A DNA stretch of 64,000 nt from Sphingopyxis sp. 113P3 (GCF_001278035.1 NZ_CP009452.1:1645501-1709500); one strand, 5' to 3'; numbered from the stretch's first letter, positions 27,208 to 39,184 are shown. A program made the numbers and translations. The notes: generated by a model from the letters alone, not told the origin.

Positions 27208-27294
27208 TGGTGCGGACGGCGGGACTCGAACCCGCACACCCAAATGGATAGCAGATTTTAAGTCTGCTGCGTCTACCGGTTCCGCCACGTCCGC
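27208..27294 (-). tRNA. tRNA-Leu (anticodon UAA)
   Basis: The minus strand reads as an 87-base class II tRNA with a 7-base acceptor stem (GCGGACG/CGTCCGC), an anticodon stem GCAGA/TCTGC around the loop CTTAAAA (anticodon TAA), a long variable arm, T-loop GTTCGAGTC, and an encoded CCA. All are as expected for leucine. Confidence 0.96.
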
Positions 27295-27385
27295 GCACCC
27301 TTGCCCGTCAAGCGGATGGGCGGGGGGAGGTCAAGCGCTGTTTGCGGGGTTTCGCATGCCATGGGGGTCGGGTAGAGCAGGGGCT

Positions 27386-28327
27386 ATGCAAGCTGTACTC
27401 TCCATCTCCGGCCTCGGAAAAACCTACAAGAGCGGTCACAAGGCGCTGAGCGACGTCAATCTCGATATCGCAAAGGGTGAGATCTTCGCGCTCCTCGGAC
27501 CCAACGGTGCGGGCAAGACAACGCTGATCAGCATCGTGTGCGGTATCGTCATGCCGAGCGAGGGGGTGGTGAAGGTTGCCGGGCACGACCATCTTCGCGA
27601 CTATCGCGCCGCGCGCTCGTTGATCGGGCTGGTGCCGCAGGAGCTCCACACCGATGCCTTCGAGACCGTGCTCACGACGGTCAGCTTCTCGCGCGGTTTG
27701 TTTGGCAAGGCTCGCGACCCTGTTTTCATCGAGCGGCTGCTTCGCGACCTCTCGCTTTGGGACAAGCGCGACGCGAAGATCATGGAATTGTCGGGCGGGA
27801 TGAAGCGCCGCGTGATGATCGCAAAAGCGCTTAGCCATGAGCCTGAAATCCTCTTCCTCGATGAACCGACCGCAGGGGTCGACGTCGAGCTGCGCCGCGA
27901 TATGTGGACAATGGTACGCGGGCTTCGCGAGCGCGGCGTCACGATTATCCTGACGACCCATTATATCGAAGAAGCCGAGGAGATGGCCGACCGCGTCGGG
28001 GTGATCAGCAAAGGCAGGCTGATTCTGGTCGAGGAGAAGCAGGCGCTGATCAAGAAGCTGGGGCGCAAGACGCTGACCCTCAACCTCGCCGAACCACTGG
28101 CGGCCATTCCCGCAGAGCTTGGCGATTGGCGGCTCGAGCTTGCGGGTGAGGGGCACGAGCTCGTCTATGAATTCGACAGCCAGGCCGAGGCGACGGGGGT
28201 CCCGTCGCTCCTGCGCCGGATGAGCGATCTTGGTATCGGCTTTAAGGATCTCAACACGAAGCAGAGCTCGCTTGAAGATATTTTCGTCGGGCTGGTGCAC
28301 GACAGCCAAGCGGAGCAGCCGGCATGA
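27386..28327 (+). CDS. ABC transporter ATP-binding protein (ABC-2 type exporter)
   Basis: A 313-residue ATPase. Walker A is [12 protein letters not shown], the signature is LSGGMKRR, Walker B is [12 protein letters not shown], and the H-loop is [14 protein letters not shown]-terminal extension of about 90 residues is typical of the DrrA/CcmA-like ABC-2 group. ATG 27386 gives the normal N-terminus; a much longer frame runs back through the tRNA and opposing gene and is false. It overlaps the permease gene by 4 bases and would power export of a lipid, drug or polysaccharide. Confidence 0.94.
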   Translation: MQAVLSISGLGKTYKSGHKALSDVNLDIAKGEIFALLGPNGAGKTTLISIVCGIVMPSEGVVKVAGHDHLRDYRAARSLIGLVPQELHTDAFETVLTTVSFSRGLFGKARDPVFIERLLRDLSLWDKRDAKIMELSGGMKRRVMIAKALSHEPEILFLDEPTAGVDVELRRDMWTMVRGLRERGVTIILTTHYIEEAEEMADRVGVISKGRLILVEEKQALIKKLGRKTLTLNLAEPLAAIPAELGDWRLELAGEGHELVYEFDSQAEATGVPSLLRRMSDLGIGFKDLNTKQSSLEDIFVGLVHDSQAEQPA

Positions 28328-29091
28328 TTTCGAATTATCGGGGAATCCGCGCCATCTATCAGTTCGAGATGGCGCGCTTTGGCCGCACTTTCTGGACCAG
28401 CCTGATCTTGCCGGTCATCACCACTGCTCTCTATTTCGTTGTCTTCGGCTCAGCGATCGGCAGCCGGATGAGCGAGGTAAGTACGGTTCCCTATGGCGCG
28501 TTCATCGTTCCGGGCCTGATGATGCTGACGATGTTCACCGAGAGCATCAACAACGCCTCCTTCGGCATTTACATGCCCAAATGGACGGGCACGATCTACG
28601 AGATGCTATCGGCGCCGATGTCACCGCTTGAACTGCTGATTGCCTATGTCGGCGCAGCCGCGAGCAAGTCGGTGATCATCGGCTCGATCATCTTTGCGAC
28701 CGCGCATCTGTTCGTCGACGTGGAAGTCGCTCATCCCCTGTTGATGGCGGCGTTCATGATCCTGATGGCGGTGACCTTCTGCCTCTTCGGTTTCATCATC
28801 GGTATCTGGGCGCAGAGCTTCGAGCAGCTCCAGGTGATCCCGATGCTCGTCGTCTATCCGCTGACATTCCTCGGCGGCGCATTCTACTCGCTCGAAATGC
28901 TGCCGAAAGCGTGGCAGGCCGTCACGCTTTTCAATCCCGTCGTCTATCTGATCAGCGGGTTCCGCTGGACCTTCTTCGGACAGGGTGATGTCGCAATCGA
29001 GGTGAGCATGGGCGCGGTGGCGCTGTTCCTTGTCATTTGCCTCGGCGTGATCTTCTGGATGTTCCGAACCGGGTACCGGCTCAAGAATTGA
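28324..29091 (+). CDS. ABC-2 type transporter permease
   Basis: A 255-residue inner-membrane protein with about six hydrophobic segments, including the conserved [14 protein letters not shown] and the near-C-terminal [16 protein letters not shown] followed by [12 protein letters not shown]. This pattern is characteristic of the ABC-2 (NodJ/DrrB-like) permeases. Its start overlaps the ATPase gene, so the two form a simple two-component exporter. The cargo is unknown. Confidence 0.94.
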   Translation: MISNYRGIRAIYQFEMARFGRTFWTSLILPVITTALYFVVFGSAIGSRMSEVSTVPYGAFIVPGLMMLTMFTESINNASFGIYMPKWTGTIYEMLSAPMSPLELLIAYVGAAASKSVIIGSIIFATAHLFVDVEVAHPLLMAAFMILMAVTFCLFGFIIGIWAQSFEQLQVIPMLVVYPLTFLGGAFYSLEMLPKAWQAVTLFNPVVYLISGFRWTFFGQGDVAIEVSMGAVALFLVICLGVIFWMFRTGYRLKN

Positions 29092-29205
29092 CAGAGGCGG
29101 GCGCAGCCCACCCGCCGGCATTCGGCGCAACACGACGCCGTCCCGCCCGAAGGCTGGAGGCCGCTTCTTCGCGGGGCACAAGGAAGGATGAGAAAAGCCG
29201 GCCGC

Positions 29206-29484
29206 TTAGTCGTTAAGCCGCTCGCGCATTTCCTTGCCGGGCTTGAAATAGGGCACATTCTTGGCCTTGACCGCGACGGGCGCGCCTGTGCGGGGATTGC
29301 GGCCAGTGCGCGAGTCGCGGCTTCGCGTTGAAAAAGCCCCGAAACCACGCAGTTCCACCCGGCCGCCGGCGGCCAGCTGGTCGACGATGGAATCAAAGAA
29401 AACATCGACAATCTTTTCCACCTCTTCGAGGCGCAAATCGCTGTTTTCGTTCGCGATCTTTTGAACCAGTTCAGACCGGATCAT
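29206..29484 (-). CDS. ihfB: Integration host factor, beta subunit
   Basis: A 92-residue DNA-bending protein of the HU/IHF family that acts as a heterodimer with IhfA in recombination, replication and transcription. It starts [11 protein letters not shown], has the body [10 protein letters not shown] and the DNA-binding arm [15 protein letters not shown] with the intercalating proline, and ends [13 protein letters not shown], as beta subunits do. It lies downstream of rpsA on the same strand, the order usual in Proteobacteria; a terminator separates the two. Confidence 0.95.
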   Translation of the reverse strand: MIRSELVQKIANENSDLRLEEVEKIVDVFFDSIVDQLAAGGRVELRGFGAFSTRSRDSRTGRNPRTGAPVAVKAKNVPYFKPGKEMRERLND

Positions 29485-29619
29485 GTGCTTCCCCTACTAT
29501 CACGCCTGTCCCGCCATGGCGGGGATGTCCGGTCGGTGCCGGTTCGGATGCGTGAGACCCCTCCCAACGCACGCAGAACCTACCATGAAACGGGGCGCGT
29601 TCAAAATATATCCGGCAAG

Positions 29620-29653
29620 GAAAAAGGCCCGCCGAGGGACACTCGACGGGCCT
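29620..29653 (-). terminator. Rho-independent terminator of rpsA
   Basis: On the minus strand AGGCCCGTCGAG pairs with CTCGGCGGGCCT (12 pairs, one a G-T wobble) around a 5-base loop, followed by TTTTTCC. It lies 31 bases after the rpsA stop and upstream of ihfB, so ihfB needs its own promoter or read-through. Confidence 0.9.
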
Positions 29654-29683
29654 AGTCATTCGTTTGTCGAAAGGGGGGAAGGC

Positions 29684-31393
29684 TTAGCCCTTCTTGCCCG
29701 CCTTCAGCGCCTCGCCAAGGATGTCGCCGAGCGACGCACCCGAATCCGAGGAACCATATTGCGCAACGGCCTGCTTCTCTTCCGCGATCTGCATCGCCTT
29801 GACCGAGAAGTTCGGCTTTTTCGAACGATCGAAGCCAGCAACCATCGCGTCGAACTTCTGGCCGACCTGATAGCGATCGGGGCGCTGTTCGTCGCGGTCG
29901 CGGCCGAGGTCGGCGCGCTTGATGAAGCCAGTCGCGCCATCGTCGCCTGCCTGCACTTCGAGACCATTGTCACGGACTTCAAGGACCGTGACGGTGACGA
30001 TGTCGTTCTTCTTCAGTGAGCCCGCTGCGGCACCGGCGCCGATCGCGGGAGCACCCTTCTCAAGCTGCTTGATGCCGAGGCTGATGCGTTCCTTCTCGAC
30101 GTCGACGTCGAGCACGACAACCTGGACCTGCTCGCCCTTGCGGTGGAGGTGCAGCGCTTCTTCGCCCGAAATGCCCCAGGCGATGTCCGACATGTGGACC
30201 ATGCCGTCGACGTCGCCGGGCAGACCGACGAACAGGCCGAACTCGGTCGCATTCTTGACTTCGCCCTCGACCACGCTGCCAACCGGGTGCGCTTCTGCAA
30301 AGGCGCCCCAGGGGTTCGACTGCGCCTGCTTGAGGCCAAGCGAAATACGGCGCTTCTCGCTGTCGACCTCGAGGACGATGACCTCGACTTCCTGGCTGGT
30401 CGAAACGATCTTGCCGGGATGAACGTTCTTCTTGACCCACGACATTTCGCTGACGTGGACGAGGCCCTCGATGCCGGGCTCGAGCTCGACGAACGCGCCG
30501 TAATCGGTGATGTTCGTGACCGTTCCCTTGAGTTTCGCGCCGACCGGATATTTGGCGGCAACGCCTTCCCAGGGATCGCTCTCGAGCTGCTTCATGCCGA
30601 GGCTGATGCGCTGCGTATCGCGATTGATGCGGATGATCTGGACGCGGACGGTGTCACCGATGTTGATGACTTCGCTCGGGTGGTTGACGCGCTTGTAGCT
30701 CATGTCGGTGACATGGAGCAGGCCATCGATGCCGCCGAGGTCGACGAACGCACCATAATCGGTGATGTTCTTGACCGCGCCTTCGATGATCTGGCCTTCT
30801 TCCAGGTTCTGGATCAGGCCCGAACGCTGTTCGGCGCGCGTTTCCTCAAGGATGGCGCGGCGCGACACGACGATGTTGCCGCGGCGACGATCCATCTTGA
30901 GGATCTGGAAGGGCTGCGGCAGGTCCATGAGCGGGCCGACGTCGCGCACCGGGCGGATATCGACCTGCGAACCTGGAAGGAACGCGACGGCGCCGCCGAG
31001 GTCGACGGTGAAGCCGCCTTTGACGCGGCCGAAGATAACGCCTTCGACACGGGCTTCCTTGTTGAATTCTTCTTCGAGGCGGTCCCAGGCGGCTTCGCGG
31101 CGGGCGCGATCGCGCGACAGCATGGTTTCGCCATTGGCGTTTTCGACGCGGTCGACATAGACTTCGACTTCGTCACCGATCTTGAGATCGGCCTTCTGGC
31201 CCGGCATGGCGAATTCGCGAAGCGGCACGCGGCCTTCGCTCTTCAGGCCAATGTCGATCACTGCCAGGTCGTTTTCGATGCCGGTCACGGTGCCTTTGAC
31301 AACGCGGCCTTCAAAGCCGCCGTCGGCGCCGCCCAGCGATTCATCGAGCATCGCGGCAAAATCGTCGCGCGTCGGAAAAGCCGTAGAGGCCAT
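29684..31393 (-). CDS. rpsA: 30S ribosomal protein S1
   Basis: A 569-residue RNA-binding ribosomal protein that helps load mRNA onto the 30S subunit. Six S1/OB-fold repeats are visible, for example EGRVVKGTVTGIENDLAVIDIG, GAVKNITDYGAFVDLGGIDGLLH and KGTVTNITDYGAFVELEPGIEGLVH-type units (each given in part), with the repeats closest to consensus in the middle. Length is normal. It is an essential core gene. Upstream on the same strand cmk and aroA follow the usual order, but an insertion sequence and a cyclase gene intervene. Confidence 0.97.
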   Translation of the reverse strand: MASTAFPTRDDFAAMLDESLGGADGGFEGRVVKGTVTGIENDLAVIDIGLKSEGRVPLREFAMPGQKADLKIGDEVEVYVDRVENANGETMLSRDRARREAAWDRLEEEFNKEARVEGVIFGRVKGGFTVDLGGAVAFLPGSQVDIRPVRDVGPLMDLPQPFQILKMDRRRGNIVVSRRAILEETRAEQRSGLIQNLEEGQIIEGAVKNITDYGAFVDLGGIDGLLHVTDMSYKRVNHPSEVINIGDTVRVQIIRINRDTQRISLGMKQLESDPWEGVAAKYPVGAKLKGTVTNITDYGAFVELEPGIEGLVHVSEMSWVKKNVHPGKIVSTSQEVEVIVLEVDSEKRRISLGLKQAQSNPWGAFAEAHPVGSVVEGEVKNATEFGLFVGLPGDVDGMVHMSDIAWGISGEEALHLHRKGEQVQVVVLDVDVEKERISLGIKQLEKGAPAIGAGAAAGSLKKNDIVTVTVLEVRDNGLEVQAGDDGATGFIKRADLGRDRDEQRPDRYQVGQKFDAMVAGFDRSKKPNFSVKAMQIAEEKQAVAQYGSSDSGASLGDILGEALKAGKKG

Positions 31394-31673
31394 ATGGGTT
31401 CGTCCTTATTTCATTGTTCCGGCCAAGCGGTTGGTTCCGCTGGTCTTTTGGCCGATCCGTCCCGTCCGCCGGATGCAAGGCGGGACATCCGCGGGAACGG
31501 CGTCGCGGCGCGGCGCAGGCAAAGCAAAAAGGGCGCGACAGGTGCGTCCCGTCACGCCCGACGCTCGTTTTCGAGCGGCGGCCAAGCTGCGCCACAACCG
31601 ACAAAATCGCCCGTTGGACGCGGCGCATATATGAGCGAACGGGCCGCGAAGCAAGGCGAAAGGGCGGGTAAAC

Positions 31674-32890
31674 CAGGGCTATCGCATTTGACCGAGGATG
31701 GTTTTGGCGAAGGCGTTGGACCATCCGGAGCGTTTCCGTTTTCTCCTGATGGAGATATCGGGTCTGGCGGTTCGCAGGACATTGAGGGCGAGCTTGCGCA
31801 AGGTTGCGAGATTTTCGGGGGCATGGTCCTTTCGGCTGCGGGCGCGATCTTCATCGAATGTCATGTCGAGCACCCAGTGGAGACCATTTTCGATCGACCA
31901 GTGGGATCTGGCGGCGGCAAGATATTCTTCCGGGCTCAGCGTCCGGGATGAGAGATGATAATGGCGGGTCGTTGTGGTCTTTCCATTGCGGGTGACCGTG
32001 GCCTCGATCATGCCGAGACAGGCAAGAGCGGGCATGTCCACCGGTTCGGTGCAGGCGCGCTTGGGACCGTGCAGCCAGCCAAGGTCATGGCTGACAAAAG
32101 CCCGCCGCTCTTCGAGACGTCCATGATCGGCATCGCTTGTCTCAGTCGTGGCGAGACCGGCAAGGATATCCGGTGCAGCGAAGTAGCTGGCCACCGCCTC
32201 ATGCAGGGCCGGTCTGTTCGCCTTGAGACGTAAGAGATAATCGCCGCCACGATCGAGGATCAGCTGCGCAGTCTCGGTCTGGCAGTGCAGGGCATCGGCG
32301 GTGACAAGCTGGCCTGTGAGGTTCAGGCATTCGAGGAGCGCTCTTGCGGCAAGGATTTCGCTGTCGCCTTCCCCCGGACGGAAGCTTTCCTGGCCGATGA
32401 CGGTGCGTGTCGACGAGGCAAAGGCCGTCACCACCGCCAGCGGCGATCGGCCGGCTGCCGTGTCGAACGAGCGCCGCAGTGTCTTGCCGTCGATGGCGAC
32501 AACACCGGCACCCGCTTCGCCAAGAGCGGTCAGAAACTGCTCGAAGCAGCGTGCAAAGGCTGCCGGATCCAGCAGCCGGAAAATCCGGGAGAAGGTGTCA
32601 TGGCTGGGAACCCCATTCTCAAGGCGCAGAAACTCCCGGAACAGATCCTCGCGATCCACCGCGAAATCCGCAAAATCCGAACAACTCTCCGCCCCGCAAA
32701 TCGACGCCGTCAGCGCCATCGTCAGCACTTCCAGCAGATCGTGACGGCGCGCGTTGCCCGTTCGCGGATCGCGAAGATCATCAAACGCCGCGGCAAACCA
32801 GGACATGGATATCCTCCTTACTATGAAGGACACCCAAAGAATCCATATCAACTCATCGCGCTACTATATTTTTCAAATGCGATTCCCCTG
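31674..32890 (-). mobile_element. ISAs1-family insertion sequence, complete
   Basis: A 1217-base element with inverted ends CAGGGCTATCGCATTTGA (left) and CAGGGGAATCGCATTTGA (right, opposite strand), 16 of 18 matching and both starting CAGGG as in ISAs1. A perfect 10-base direct repeat GCGGGTAAAC flanks it (31664-31673 and 32891-32900). It holds one intact transposase gene. It lies about 280 bases upstream of rpsA, between rpsA and the cyclase gene. Confidence 0.95.
31679..32806 (-). CDS. ISAs1-family transposase
   Basis: A 375-residue DDE transposase. The N-terminal DUF4338-like helper region has SWFAAAFDDLRDPR and HDLLEVLTMAL. The catalytic core shows VVAIDGKTL (first Asp), VTADALHCQ (second Asp) and RSHWSIENGLHWVLD (Glu). 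The C-terminus NLATLRKLALNVLR is conserved. I chose the ATG at 32806; an upstream one at 32851 is also in frame. The gene fills the element and shows no break. Confidence 0.93.
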   Translation of the reverse strand: MSWFAAAFDDLRDPRTGNARRHDLLEVLTMALTASICGAESCSDFADFAVDREDLFREFLRLENGVPSHDTFSRIFRLLDPAAFARCFEQFLTALGEAGAGVVAIDGKTLRRSFDTAAGRSPLAVVTAFASSTRTVIGQESFRPGEGDSEILAARALLECLNLTGQLVTADALHCQTETAQLILDRGGDYLLRLKANRPALHEAVASYFAAPDILAGLATTETSDADHGRLEERRAFVSHDLGWLHGPKRACTEPVDMPALACLGMIEATVTRNGKTTTTRHYHLSSRTLSPEEYLAAARSHWSIENGLHWVLDMTFDEDRARSRKDHAPENLATLRKLALNVLRTARPDISIRRKRKRSGWSNAFAKTILGQMR

Positions 32891-32951
32891 GCGGGTAAAC
32901 GCCATCGTAAGACCTTTGGGGCGATAAATTCGTTTCATCGAGGGGGCTCTT

Positions 32952-34221
32952 ATGCAAAGGAAATCAGGCGGCCGATTCGTCGATCGGGCGGTCGAGGCAC
33001 GGTTTCAGATCGCCGCGCGCACGTTGCGGCTGCCCTTCGTGCGTATCTATGGCGTCCTCTTCATGCTCGTCGCGCTCGCCTACACGATCGCGAACCCGAT
33101 GCTCCTCAATCCGCATGATACCGCGGCGCTGGCACTGCTCCTGGGCTGCACCCTGCTTCTTGCCGGAGCCTATGTCGGCTCGACCTTCTGGCCCTCCTAT
33201 ATCGAGCAGCCAGCCATCGATTTTGCGGCGCTCCTCGGGATCATGTTCCTTGTCGGACACATCAATCTCGTTCTCTTCGACGAGCTCATCGACATGCACG
33301 AGGACATGCATGCCGTTGGCGTCATCAACCGCCTTTCGGTGAGCGCCTTCGCGGCTGTTGCCCTTGCGGGTCGGCCGCGGCTCTTCCTCCTGTGGCTCGC
33401 GCTCGATTTCACGGTGTTCCTCGCCACGGTCCTGCCAGTGCAAAGCCATAGCGCCGGGCTGTGGTACGCGCTTCTCAGCTATGGAAGCGGCGCGATGATC
33501 ATGATCGCGATCAACCTCGCGATTGACCGGTCGAGCCGGGGCGCCTTTGCGCTTTCCGAATCGCTGGAGGCCGAGCGCAGGAAGAATGAGGAGCTTGTCT
33601 ACAATATGCTGCCGCCCGCAGCCGTCGACCGGATCCGCGACGGGCGAATGGTTGCCGATGCCTATGCCGAAGCGAGCGTGATCTTCATCGATATGGTGGG
33701 TTTCACCAGCCTCGCAAAGCGCGTCTCGCCCGGGCATCTCGTCGAGGTGCTCAACGCCTTCTTCAACCATGCCGATGCTTGCGCGGCCGAGCACGGGGTC
33801 GAAAAGGTCAAGACGATCGGTGACGCTTATCTCGCCATCGCAGGCGGCAATGTAACGAGCGGGAACAGCGCCGACGCCGCCATCGCCTTCGCGCGCGATG
33901 TGCTGGCGGGGGTTTGCGACCTCAAGAGGGTCGCCGGCACCGACGTGGGTCTGCGCGTTGGCATCCACAGCGGCCCGGTCGTCGGCGGAGTGATCGGGGC
34001 GACGCGCATGGCCTATGACTATTGGGGCGAGACCGTGAACATGGCAGCGCGGCTCGAAGGGACGGCGCCTGTCAATGGCATCGCGATCTCCGAAAGCACC
34101 TGGCTGCGCGCGCGGGATCGCGCCGACTTCGGCCCGCCGCAAACCGAGATGCTGAAAGGGGTGGGCGAAACCTGCGTCTATCACGCAAAGGCGGCGCCCG
34201 AGCGCGCTCGCCTGCCCGAGT

Positions 34222-34238
<17 letters not shown>
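32952..34238 (+). CDS. Class III adenylate/guanylate cyclase with membrane domain
   Basis: A 428-residue signalling enzyme making cAMP (or cGMP) from the nucleotide triphosphate. The first 190 or so residues hold about six hydrophobic helices; a short linker (EAERRKNEELVYNMLP) leads to the catalytic domain. There VIFIDMVGFT supplies the first metal aspartate, KTIGDAYLAIAGG the second, and GPVVGGVIG and YDYWGETVNMAARLE complete the site. Substrate-determining residues suggest adenylate, but this is not certain. It opposes cmk, overlapping it by 17 bases at the 3' end, and has GAGGGG 8 bases before its ATG. It separates rpsA from cmk and is probably a later insertion here. Confidence 0.9.
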
Positions 34239-36266
<2,028 letters not shown>

Positions 36267-36301
36267 TTATCTGACTGTTTTCAGTTGTTTAAGAGGCTTG
36301 T

Positions 36302-36625
36302 ATGATAAAAGCTGAATGGGGCACGAAACGCAGCTGCCCGAAATGCGCCACCCGATTCTATGATCTGACCAACGACGATCCCGTTACCTGCATCAATTGC
36401 GGCTACGCCTGGATCCCGGAATCGGTGCTCAAATCGAAGCAGCCGATGCCGTTCGAAGAGGCTGAGAAGCCCGGCAAGGTGAGCAAGGAAACCGAGTCTG
36501 ACGACGATCTGGATCTGGACGTCGATGTCGACGAAGATAGCGATTCGCCCGATAACGACGTCGATCTTGGCGGCGACGACGATCTTGGCGTTGCGACCGG
36601 CGACGACGAGGACGACGAAAGCTGA
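36302..36625 (+). CDS. TIGR02300-family zinc-ribbon protein with acidic tail
   Basis: A 107-residue protein of unknown function found widely in alphaproteobacteria. The N-terminus holds two Cys pairs (CPKC and CINC), a likely zinc ribbon, and the conserved WGTKRSCPKC and FYDLTNDDP. From about residue 60 the chain is strongly acidic and probably disordered. It is divergent from aroA across 125 bases and followed by a hairpin and then tRNA-Ala, the same context as in other sphingomonads. Confidence 0.92.
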   Translation: MIKAEWGTKRSCPKCATRFYDLTNDDPVTCINCGYAWIPESVLKSKQPMPFEEAEKPGKVSKETESDDDLDLDVDVDEDSDSPDNDVDLGGDDDLGVATGDDEDDES

Positions 36626-36637
36626 CCGAAAAGGCGG

Positions 36638-36673
36638 GGGGCCAAAAAAGCATCGCCTGATGCATTTGGCCCC
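36638..36673. terminator. Hairpin after the TIGR02300 gene
   Basis: GGGGCCAAA at 36638 pairs with TTTGGCCCC ending at 36673, and inside it GCATC pairs with GATGC. No T run follows on the plus strand, so the terminator call is moderate. It lies 12 bases after the stop and before tRNA-Ala. Confidence 0.55.
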
Positions 36674-36746
36674 TTGCATATAGGACGCGCGCTGGTAAAG
36701 GCGGCGTCCCGATCGCACGACCCAGAGCGATCCTGCAAAATGGCAT

Positions 36747-36822
<76 letters not shown>

Positions 36823-36983
36823 TTTTACGACTTTCCCATCACGTCGAAATGGCCTTCCGGGGGGAAGTCCATGAAGAGTGCGCCCCACGAGAAGCCGGAA
36901 AGCCGGCGGCTCCCATTTTTGCTGATGTTCGCCCTTGAATGAGCCAGATACTCTCCGCCTCAAAATGAACTGAGGAGGATGCG

Positions 36984-37410
36984 ATGGATCTCGGGCTGGC
37001 CGGCAAGAAAGTGATCATGAACGGGGGCGCGCACGGATTGGGACTTGCCGCGCTCAAGATTTTCGCCGCCGAGGGTGCCGACGTCGCCTTCTTCTCGCGC
37101 GATGCGGAGAAAGTCGCGGCCGCCGTCGCGGCGATCGACGCGGCGGGGCCCGGCAAGGTGTTCGGTGAGCAGTTCGACATGACGGACAATCCCGACGGTT
37201 ATCGCGCCTGGCTCGAAAAGGCGCGCGAGACGCTCGGAGGCTGCGATATATTCGTTCATACTGCGAGCTCGTCGGGGCAGGGCGCAACCGGAGACTGGCA
37301 GCGCGGGCTCGATATGGACATCATGGGCGCGGTGCACGGGGTCGAGACCCTGACCGAAGCGCTCGCTGCGTCGGGGTCGGGTTCGATCGTCTTCCTATCG
37401 TCAACAGCGG
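36984..37410 (+). pseudogene. Short-chain dehydrogenase, N-terminal part only (joined to foreign frame)
   Basis: The first 140 or so residues are a good SDR: NGGAHGLG cofactor loop, DVAFFSRDAEKV, GGCDIFVHTASSSGQG and SGSIVFLSST. After that, where the catalytic YxxxK and the substrate-binding part should follow, the frame runs into unrelated residues and stops at 37517. The DNA after about 37400 instead encodes, in another frame, the start of the NTF2-like protein. I read this as a deletion joining two genes near the bases CTATCGTCAACAGCGGCGG. The gene begins with AGGAGG 7 bases before its ATG, so expression signals remain; the product would lack an active site. Confidence 0.7.
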
Positions 37411-37513
37411 CGGTTATCTCGAGCGCTACCGCGCCGAGACGAAGGGGAAGCCTGTCGATCCGGCGCGATTTGTCGGCACGCCGAGCGGGCTGTCGCACCG
37501 CGACATCCACTCG

Positions 37514-39184
37514 GTGATCAACGACCGTTCGCTCGGCGAGCGCTTCTTTGAAATCCACAGCGACATGCTCGATCCCGAGAAGTCGGTCTACATCGACCCG
37601 TTTTTCGGCGACCTCCACGGCCAGCGCGCAATCCGCGCGTGGCTGGTTCCCATCATGGCGGGGCAGGGGAGCGAGGCGAGCTTTGATCCTGTCTTTCCTG
37701 CTGCCTTTCTCGAGGATGGCGAGGGCGGTACCTCGATCGATGAATGGATGCTCACGCAGCCCGTCAACGGCGAGTGGGTCAAGATCGTTCGCGGTGTCAG
37801 CGTACGCCGCTATCGCAACGGATGGGTGCGCGACGCGGTCGATTTCTTCGACACGACGCCGATCCGCATGGGCATGGCATTCCGTGAGAAGCAAGGGGAC
37901 GCGCTCGTCCCCCTGCCGGACTGGCCGCGCGTTCCGACCAAACCCTGGGTGCGCAGCGATCCGCCGCCGGCGCTGTCACCGGCCGCCGAGGACTGGCGTC
38001 GGGGCCGCGCCGAACGCGGCGCGGGCACGCCCACCGGCCTTACGAACCGGGATCTTCACGTTCGCATCTTCGAGCGCCCGAATCCCACCGATTTCGACGG
38101 CGAGTTTAGCGCGCTGCTGCACCCGACGGCATCGGTCTATATCGATCCGATCTTTGGCGAGCTTCATGGCCAGAAGGCCATTGCAGACTGGCTCGCCGAC
38201 GTCATGCCGAAGGCCGGGAACGTTGCCTTCGAGCTCACCGAGCAGCCGGTGTTCGACGGCGACATGTCGTATAGCGAGTGGCGCCAGGTGGCCATCCTGC
38301 CAAGCGGCGAGCGCGTCGTGATGACGCGCGGGTGCAGCATCCGCCGCTACAAGGACGGCTGGGTCATTTATGCCGCGGACTATTTCGACACCGCCCCGCT
38401 CATGGATCCCGAAATACAGGCCGCGAGCACGGCCGCGGGCGCGACGCTGACGATCGACGATGTGCGTCGCTACCGCCCCGACATCCCGGCCCCCGAAGCA
38501 GCCGACGGGGAGAATGTGGACATTTTGGGTCTTGCCTCGACGCTTCCGCGCCCCGCGGAAGTGCGCGGTAACGCGAGTGAGAAGAACAGCGGCGTTCGCG
38601 AGCGGTTGATCGACGTCGCGACCGCGGAGATCGAGCGAACCGGCAAGGCAACCATCAGCATCCGCGAGGTGTCGCGCCTCGCCGGCATTTCCCACAACGC
38701 CCCCTACTTCCACTTTGCGGACAAAAAGGCGCTGCTGATGGCGGTCGCGGCCCGGGGCTTTCGCAAATTGCAGGGGGAGATGGTTGCCGCCGCCGCGACG
38801 GCCCAGAGCGCAGCCGAACGCCACCGGCTGCTCGGCGTTGGCTATGTCCGCTTTGCAACTGCCAATCCCGGGCTGTTCAGGCTCATCGGAAATCGGGAGA
38901 TCACCGGCGCCATACCGACCCGCGAGCTCAGCAATGCGCGGGTCGCGGCCGCCCAGCTTTTCGGATCGGCGGTCCTCGACCTGACCGCACGGCGGCAGGA
39001 TGCGGCGGTCGACCCGAAGCTCGCCGCCATCGCTGGTTGGTCGATGATGCAGGGCCTCGCGACATTGTTGATCGAGGGGCAATTGACCCCCGGCCTGTTG
39101 GGCGCAGCCGACGAGGTGACCGCCGCCGAGAGGGTCGCGGGGCTGTTCACAGACCTCCTGGCCGGCGAAGCCCGGGACACGTAG
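37514..39184 (+). CDS. Fusion: two SnoaL/NTF2-like domains plus C-terminal TetR-type regulator
   Basis: A continuous frame of at least 556 residues. Two homologous NTF2-like domains occupy about 10-140 and 175-310; both contain a VYIDPxFGxLHGQ(K/R)AI stretch and a later V(R/S)xRRYxxGW strand, so they are a tandem duplication. A linker of about 50 residues is followed near 360 by a TetR helix-turn-helix (RERLIDVATAEIERTGKA, then IREVSRLAGISHNAPYFHFADKKALLMAV) and a TetR ligand domain with the RHRLLGVGYVRFATANPGLFRLI helix. TetR DNA-binding domains are normally N-terminal. The frame is open upstream of GTG 37514 to the SDR junction (about 40 more codons), so the true start is doubtful. It may be a genuine fusion or the result of deletions. 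Confidence 0.7.
   Translation: MINDRSLGERFFEIHSDMLDPEKSVYIDPFFGDLHGQRAIRAWLVPIMAGQGSEASFDPVFPAAFLEDGEGGTSIDEWMLTQPVNGEWVKIVRGVSVRRYRNGWVRDAVDFFDTTPIRMGMAFREKQGDALVPLPDWPRVPTKPWVRSDPPPALSPAAEDWRRGRAERGAGTPTGLTNRDLHVRIFERPNPTDFDGEFSALLHPTASVYIDPIFGELHGQKAIADWLADVMPKAGNVAFELTEQPVFDGDMSYSEWRQVAILPSGERVVMTRGCSIRRYKDGWVIYAADYFDTAPLMDPEIQAASTAAGATLTIDDVRRYRPDIPAPEAADGENVDILGLASTLPRPAEVRGNASEKNSGVRERLIDVATAEIERTGKATISIREVSRLAGISHNAPYFHFADKKALLMAVAARGFRKLQGEMVAAAATAQSAAERHRLLGVGYVRFATANPGLFRLIGNREITGAIPTRELSNARVAAAQLFGSAVLDLTARRQDAAVDPKLAAIAGWSMMQGLATLLIEGQLTPGLLGAADEVTAAERVAGLFTDLLAGEARDT

Noticed and set aside
26672..27385. N-terminal extension of the ABC ATPase frame across the tRNA-Leu gene
   Set aside because: It is antisense to the lipoprotein gene and passes through a tRNA; the ATPase domain begins at ATG 27386.
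30143..31951. Long plus-strand open frame of about 600 codons opposite rpsA
   Set aside because: High GC content makes long antisense frames; the rpsA strand has six clear S1 domains and normal codon use.
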